NCBI GenBank assembly: GCA_004123355.1
Contig: SCHM01000005.1
Location: 496,001-560,000, forward strand
Length of the DNA stretch: 64,000 bases
Direction of reading: 5' to 3'
DNA from: Amphirosellinia nigrospora
Taxonomy: Eukaryota; Ascomycota; Sordariomycetes; Xylariales; Xylariaceae
Shown: piece by piece, positions 60,002 through 64,000 of the stretch
How the letters are laid out: each line of letters opens with the position of its first letter
Numbering within the stretch: the first letter of the stretch is position 1
Translations under genes and position numbers: made by a program
The notes under the pieces: generated by a model
Seen by the model: only the letters and a program-made list of their open reading frames with translations
Databases searched by the model: none
Told to the model about the DNA's origin: nothing

Positions 60002-63000
60002 ATATATATGTTTTAATTAATTTTATAAATTTTATAATATTAAGTTTAATAATTATTATATAATAAACGTAATATTGTAGTAATATTAATAATAGTACTA
60101 GTAGTACTAATAATATTAATTAGTAGTATTACCGCTATTATTACTATTATATATTATATATAAAACTTTTTAAGTTTTTTAAGTATTGTATTAATAAATA
60201 ATTAAAGCAGAATTATTATTAGTATTAGTAATAGCTACTATAAGACTTATTAATTTTATTGGGGTTTTTTACTTGCGTTTTATGTTTTTTGTTTTTAGTA
60301 GTATTATATAGTTTTAAAACTTTATATATTTAAAAAATAGCGGCGCTACTAAAGTTTATAGCTTTTTTACTAAAAGTTAAGCTTATAAAGCTTTTATATT
60401 AACGTTATATATAAACGTATATATATTTTTATTTGTTTATTTTATAAATAATTTTAATATATATTTTAGCTAATTTATTTTATTATATAATAAGACGAAA
60501 AAAATATAATCGTTTTTGCTTTTTTATATAATATTATTTTTTAAATATTATTAACTACTATTTTTGCCGATATATAAGCGAAGTTTATATATTAAGAAAA
60601 ATATTTTTATACGATTTTTATTTAAAGTTATAGCTAAGTTATTATTTTATATTAAAATTTATATAATAGTTATATTAATTATTAGGGTATTTTGTTTAAT
60701 TAATATTATATAGTGCTAGGTTTTTAAAGTAACGCTTATAATGCTTATATATAGCGATTATATAGTGCTTATTATTTTTATTATATATAGTTTAAGTTTA
60801 AAGGGAAAAAAATAAAGGATTAATTATATATATATTGTTTTTCGGGTATAAATTTTAGTTATTATTTTTATTATAATTTTTTAACTTTTTTATATTTATA
60901 TATAATATTTGCTTTTTTAAATATTATATATATATATTGTTTTATATATATATTTAGCTGCTATTTATTATATAAGCGTACTTTTTATAGTTTTTTAATA
61001 AATATTTTAATATATAAACAGTTTATTTATAAAAACTAGAGTTTTTAATATTTAGTTTAGTATATATTTAATAAATATATTAGCTAGGTTATTTTATTAT
61101 TAATTTATTATATTTTAAAATTTTTTTTTTTTATATAACTTTTAGAAAAATATAATATTTATTATTAATTTTTTTTTTTAAATTATTTTTAGCTTAATTA
61201 AATAGTTATATAACGATTTAAAATTTAAATATAAAATAGTAAATATTAAAAATAAATTAAATATTTTTATAATTTTTTAAAATATTATATAAAAAGTAAT
61301 AATATTATTAAAACCGCTAATTATATTATATAATTTATTAGCTAGAATATTTTACGTAATTTTTTTATATTTGTTTAAATTTTAATATATAATATTATTT
61401 TCGATTTTAAAGTTTAAATTTATTATATTTTTTATATAAGCTTTAATTATAAATATAATAATAAATCTAAACTATAAAATTATATTTATATTATTTGCGA
61501 ATAATTTATTTATAAAAATAAAAAGTTTTATATAATAAAAATCGAAAAAAATAAACATAAGTTTTTTCGACGGGTTATTTTTTTACTATTTAATTTATTT
61601 ATTTAATATTTAATATTATATAATTATAGCTTAATAATTTAAGCTATAATAGTAAAATCGTATATAGTTTTAAATTAATATATATTATTAATATATATTT
61701 TTTTAGCTTATTAAAAAATATAAGCTTAAATGAATTTTTTTATATAAAAGTTAATTTTAGCTAAATTTTTAGTTTAATTTTTTTAAATTATTATAATATT
61801 TTATTTATACGAAAAAATTTTTCCGCTATTAAACTTAAATAAATATTTAAAAAATAAAATTTTTTTAAACTTTACGTAAAGTTTCGCTTATTTAAATTTT
61901 TTTTTTTTGCGCGATAAAAAGTTTAACATAATAAAACTTAGCGTATTATTTGTTTATATTTTAGTTATTTTAAAAGTTTTTAAACTATTATATATAACTA
62001 ATAAATATAAGTTATATATAATATTTATATTTTAAGTTTTTTTAATAATATTAATAGTATATTTTAAACTAATATAGCTTAAATTTAGCTAAACTATATA
62101 AAAATTATATAATATATAAAATAGTTTTTAAAAAATATTTTTTTTTAGTTTTAAAAATAAACAAATATAAATATTGCGTAATAGTTTATTTTTTAATTAA
62201 ATATAAACTTAAATAATATTTTTAAATTTATATAAAACTTTAAAATTTTATATAAAAATAAAATTAAATATTAAAATTAACTATTAGTTTATTTTTAAAT
62301 TATTAGCGATTAAATTAAAATAATATTTTTTTTAATATTATTATATTTTTATATAATAAATTTAGATTTTTTATATAGCTTTATAGTTTTTTTTTTAATT
62401 TTTTATATAAAGTAAAACTTAAAAATATATTTTTTTTTATAAATATTTAAATTATATATAATAAATTTAAAAACGTTTTATATAATAAATTTATTAATTT
62501 TTATTATATTTAATTTTTTAAACGGTTTATTAAAAGTTATAATAATTTTATTTATATATAGCTTAATTATTAACTTAAAAGTTTATTTTTTTTTTAATTA
62601 AAAAAGTTTATAATATTTAAATATTATATAATAAATATATTTAAACATTATATAATAATAAAGCTAAGTTTTTTTTTTTAGCTAATTATATTTTTTTTAA
62701 TAATTATTAGCTATATAAATTATATATTATTTAGTTTAAATTATCCGCTTAAATACTTTTTATATAATAATATAGCTTAATTTATATATTAAAAATATAT
62801 TAGTTTATTAATCGAAACTATAATTATATTTAATTTTTCGATTGTTTTAATTTTATACGGTTTTTTTTATTTTATTTTTTTTTTTATATTAAAACTTTGC
62901 TTCGAAAAAAAATATAAATATATTATACGAAAATAATCTATTTTATTTATTAATCGCGTAATTAATTTTAACTTTTATACAATTTTTACGTAATATTTTT

Positions 63001-64000
63001 ATTGCTTTTTAAATAGCTATTACTTTTTATATAATAAAAAAAAATAAAAAAGATTTTTATTAATATAAAAATAAGCTTTAAAAATAAAAAAAGTTAATAT
63101 AAAGCTATTAAATTTAATAATATTATTTAATATTTTTATTATTATTTATAAAATTAATTTATTATTTATATATACGTTAATTTTTTTCCGAAAAATATTA
63201 TATATATATTTAAATAGCTTATATATTTATTTTATTTTATTTATTATTTAATATGCTTTAATAAATATTTCGTAGTATTATATATTAATTATTTTAATAT
63301 ATTTTTAAATTTATTTAATAAAAAATTTATTTTAAAATTATATATAATATTATTAAAAAGTCTTTAATAAATATTAATTTAATATTTATATAATATTTTT
63401 TATATATTTTATATAAATATTAATTTTAAAAAAATTGCCGCTTAAAATAATATAATAATATTAATAATATATAATACGTTTTAGTTGTTTATTTATATAA
63501 CGTTTATAACTATTTTATAATTAAATTTATAATTATTTTTAATTATAAATTTAAATTACTATAAAGCTTTATTATACGTTTAATAATAATAATAAAATTT
63601 TTAGATTTTTTTTAAAATAAATTATTCGATTTTATATCTTGCGTATATAATATTTTATATAATTTTTCCGTATAAAAATATTTAAATCGTTTATATAAAT
63701 AGTATAGCTTAGTTTTTATAAAATAGCTAGCTATTTTATACGGGCTAATATTAAAAAATAAATAGCTTTATTTATATATAATAAAATATTATTTTGTTTT
63801 TTATATAATAATATTTTTTATATTATTAAAATATACTTTTAAATAATTTATATTTTTTAAAAAAATAAAAATAAAATAAAAATATTTAAAATATAAAATA
63901 TTATATAGTTAATTTAATTATTAATTTTATTATATTAATTAAAATTATTATATAGTTTTTATTAAAGCTTATTTTAATTATTTTAAAAGTTTAAATAATT

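Larger units (their letters stand above)
19900..64000. repeat. RIP-degraded AT-rich block of nested LTR retrotransposons
   Basis: For 44 kb, C and G survive mainly as CG, CT and AG, while CA and TG are scarce and TA is overwhelming. That is the expected result of RIP (C to T in CpA context on both strands of duplicated DNA), not of CpG-methylation decay. No host gene is credible. Individual elements are listed separately. Confidence 0.9.
59284..64000 (-). mobile_element. Element D': inverted, partial second copy of element D
   Basis: Starts with the inverted LTR (59284-59568, TGTTGGGTAGCTA...). It then runs as the reverse complement of element D from its right LTR back to about 35,317 of D, where the window ends. 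Marker stretches align in order: the (TA)n tract (59957-59998 against about 39,300-39,322), the region of 39,000-39,070 against 60,190-60,290, and the last 80 bp against 35,317-35,400. It is more degraded than D, mostly by transitions, and inactive. The rest lies beyond the window. Confidence 0.8.

Noticed and set aside
19900-64000. Mitochondrial or other organellar insertion as cause of the AT-rich composition
   Set aside because: CpG is retained while CpA/TpG are depleted, and several LTR pairs with target duplications are present; this fits RIP on retrotransposons and not organellar DNA.

Overview
The window looks like a filamentous ascomycete (Pezizomycotina) chromosome. The genes have short spliceosomal introns of 60-72 bp with GTatgt/GTaagc donors and GCTAA-type branch points. 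They include fungal families (the acyl-carrier end of a polyketide synthase, a berberine-bridge-type FAD oxidase, a fungal CnxE/gephyrin protein). The right two thirds is an AT-rich block whose dinucleotide pattern (CpA and TpG nearly gone, TpA in great excess, CpG still present) is the mark of repeat-induced point mutation (RIP).

Left part, 1 to about 19.8 kb, ordinary base composition. In order: C-terminal acyl-carrier domain of a polyketide synthase (+, cut by the window edge); secreted FAD-linked oxidase (+); large ankyrin-repeat protein (-); dienelactone hydrolase (-) and MFS transporter (+), which are divergent and share a 426-bp promoter holding a perfect 22-bp palindrome with CGG/CCG ends; a protein-kinase fossil (-); a small serine esterase (-); a badly broken APH-type phosphotransferase (+); a short unknown protein with a possible LRAT/papain-like His...Asn-Cys layout (+); and molybdenum-cofactor gene cnxE (+). 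The synthase end, oxidase, hydrolase and transporter could belong to one secondary-metabolite cluster, with the hydrolase/transporter pair co-regulated through the palindrome. That is inference from family and position.

Six of the left-hand genes are interrupted by frame changes. Wherever the missing position can be judged from family motifs, each is the loss of one base, nearly always from a short run of G or C and sometimes of A or T. No other type of lesion was found in these genes. This points to collapsed homopolymers in the assembly more than to real decay. I therefore describe the genes as probably whole proteins, except the phosphotransferase, which has about ten such breaks.

Right part, about 19.9 kb to the end, has no credible host gene. 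It is a nest of RIP-degraded LTR retrotransposons. Element A (Gypsy, 21839-28558) has a pair of about 290-bp LTRs. Copia-like pol debris follows it. Element D (Copia-like, 32672-39990) has 283/286-bp TGTT...AACA LTRs and a perfect 5-bp target duplication. Element B (Gypsy, 44091-57494) was opened by an inner insertion of about 6 kb (element C). A second copy of D in inverted orientation begins at 59284 and runs off the right edge. In each LTR pair one LTR is far less mutated than its partner. The block could be a pericentromeric, subtelomeric or interstitial AT-isochore; the sequence alone does not decide. I found no CRISPR array, rRNA or convincing tRNA, and no clearly new biological system. 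The best leads are the shared-promoter palindrome, the LTR decay asymmetry, the unresolved repeat composite at 50.7-51.2 kb, the GC island at 31.45 kb and the small His/Cys protein.
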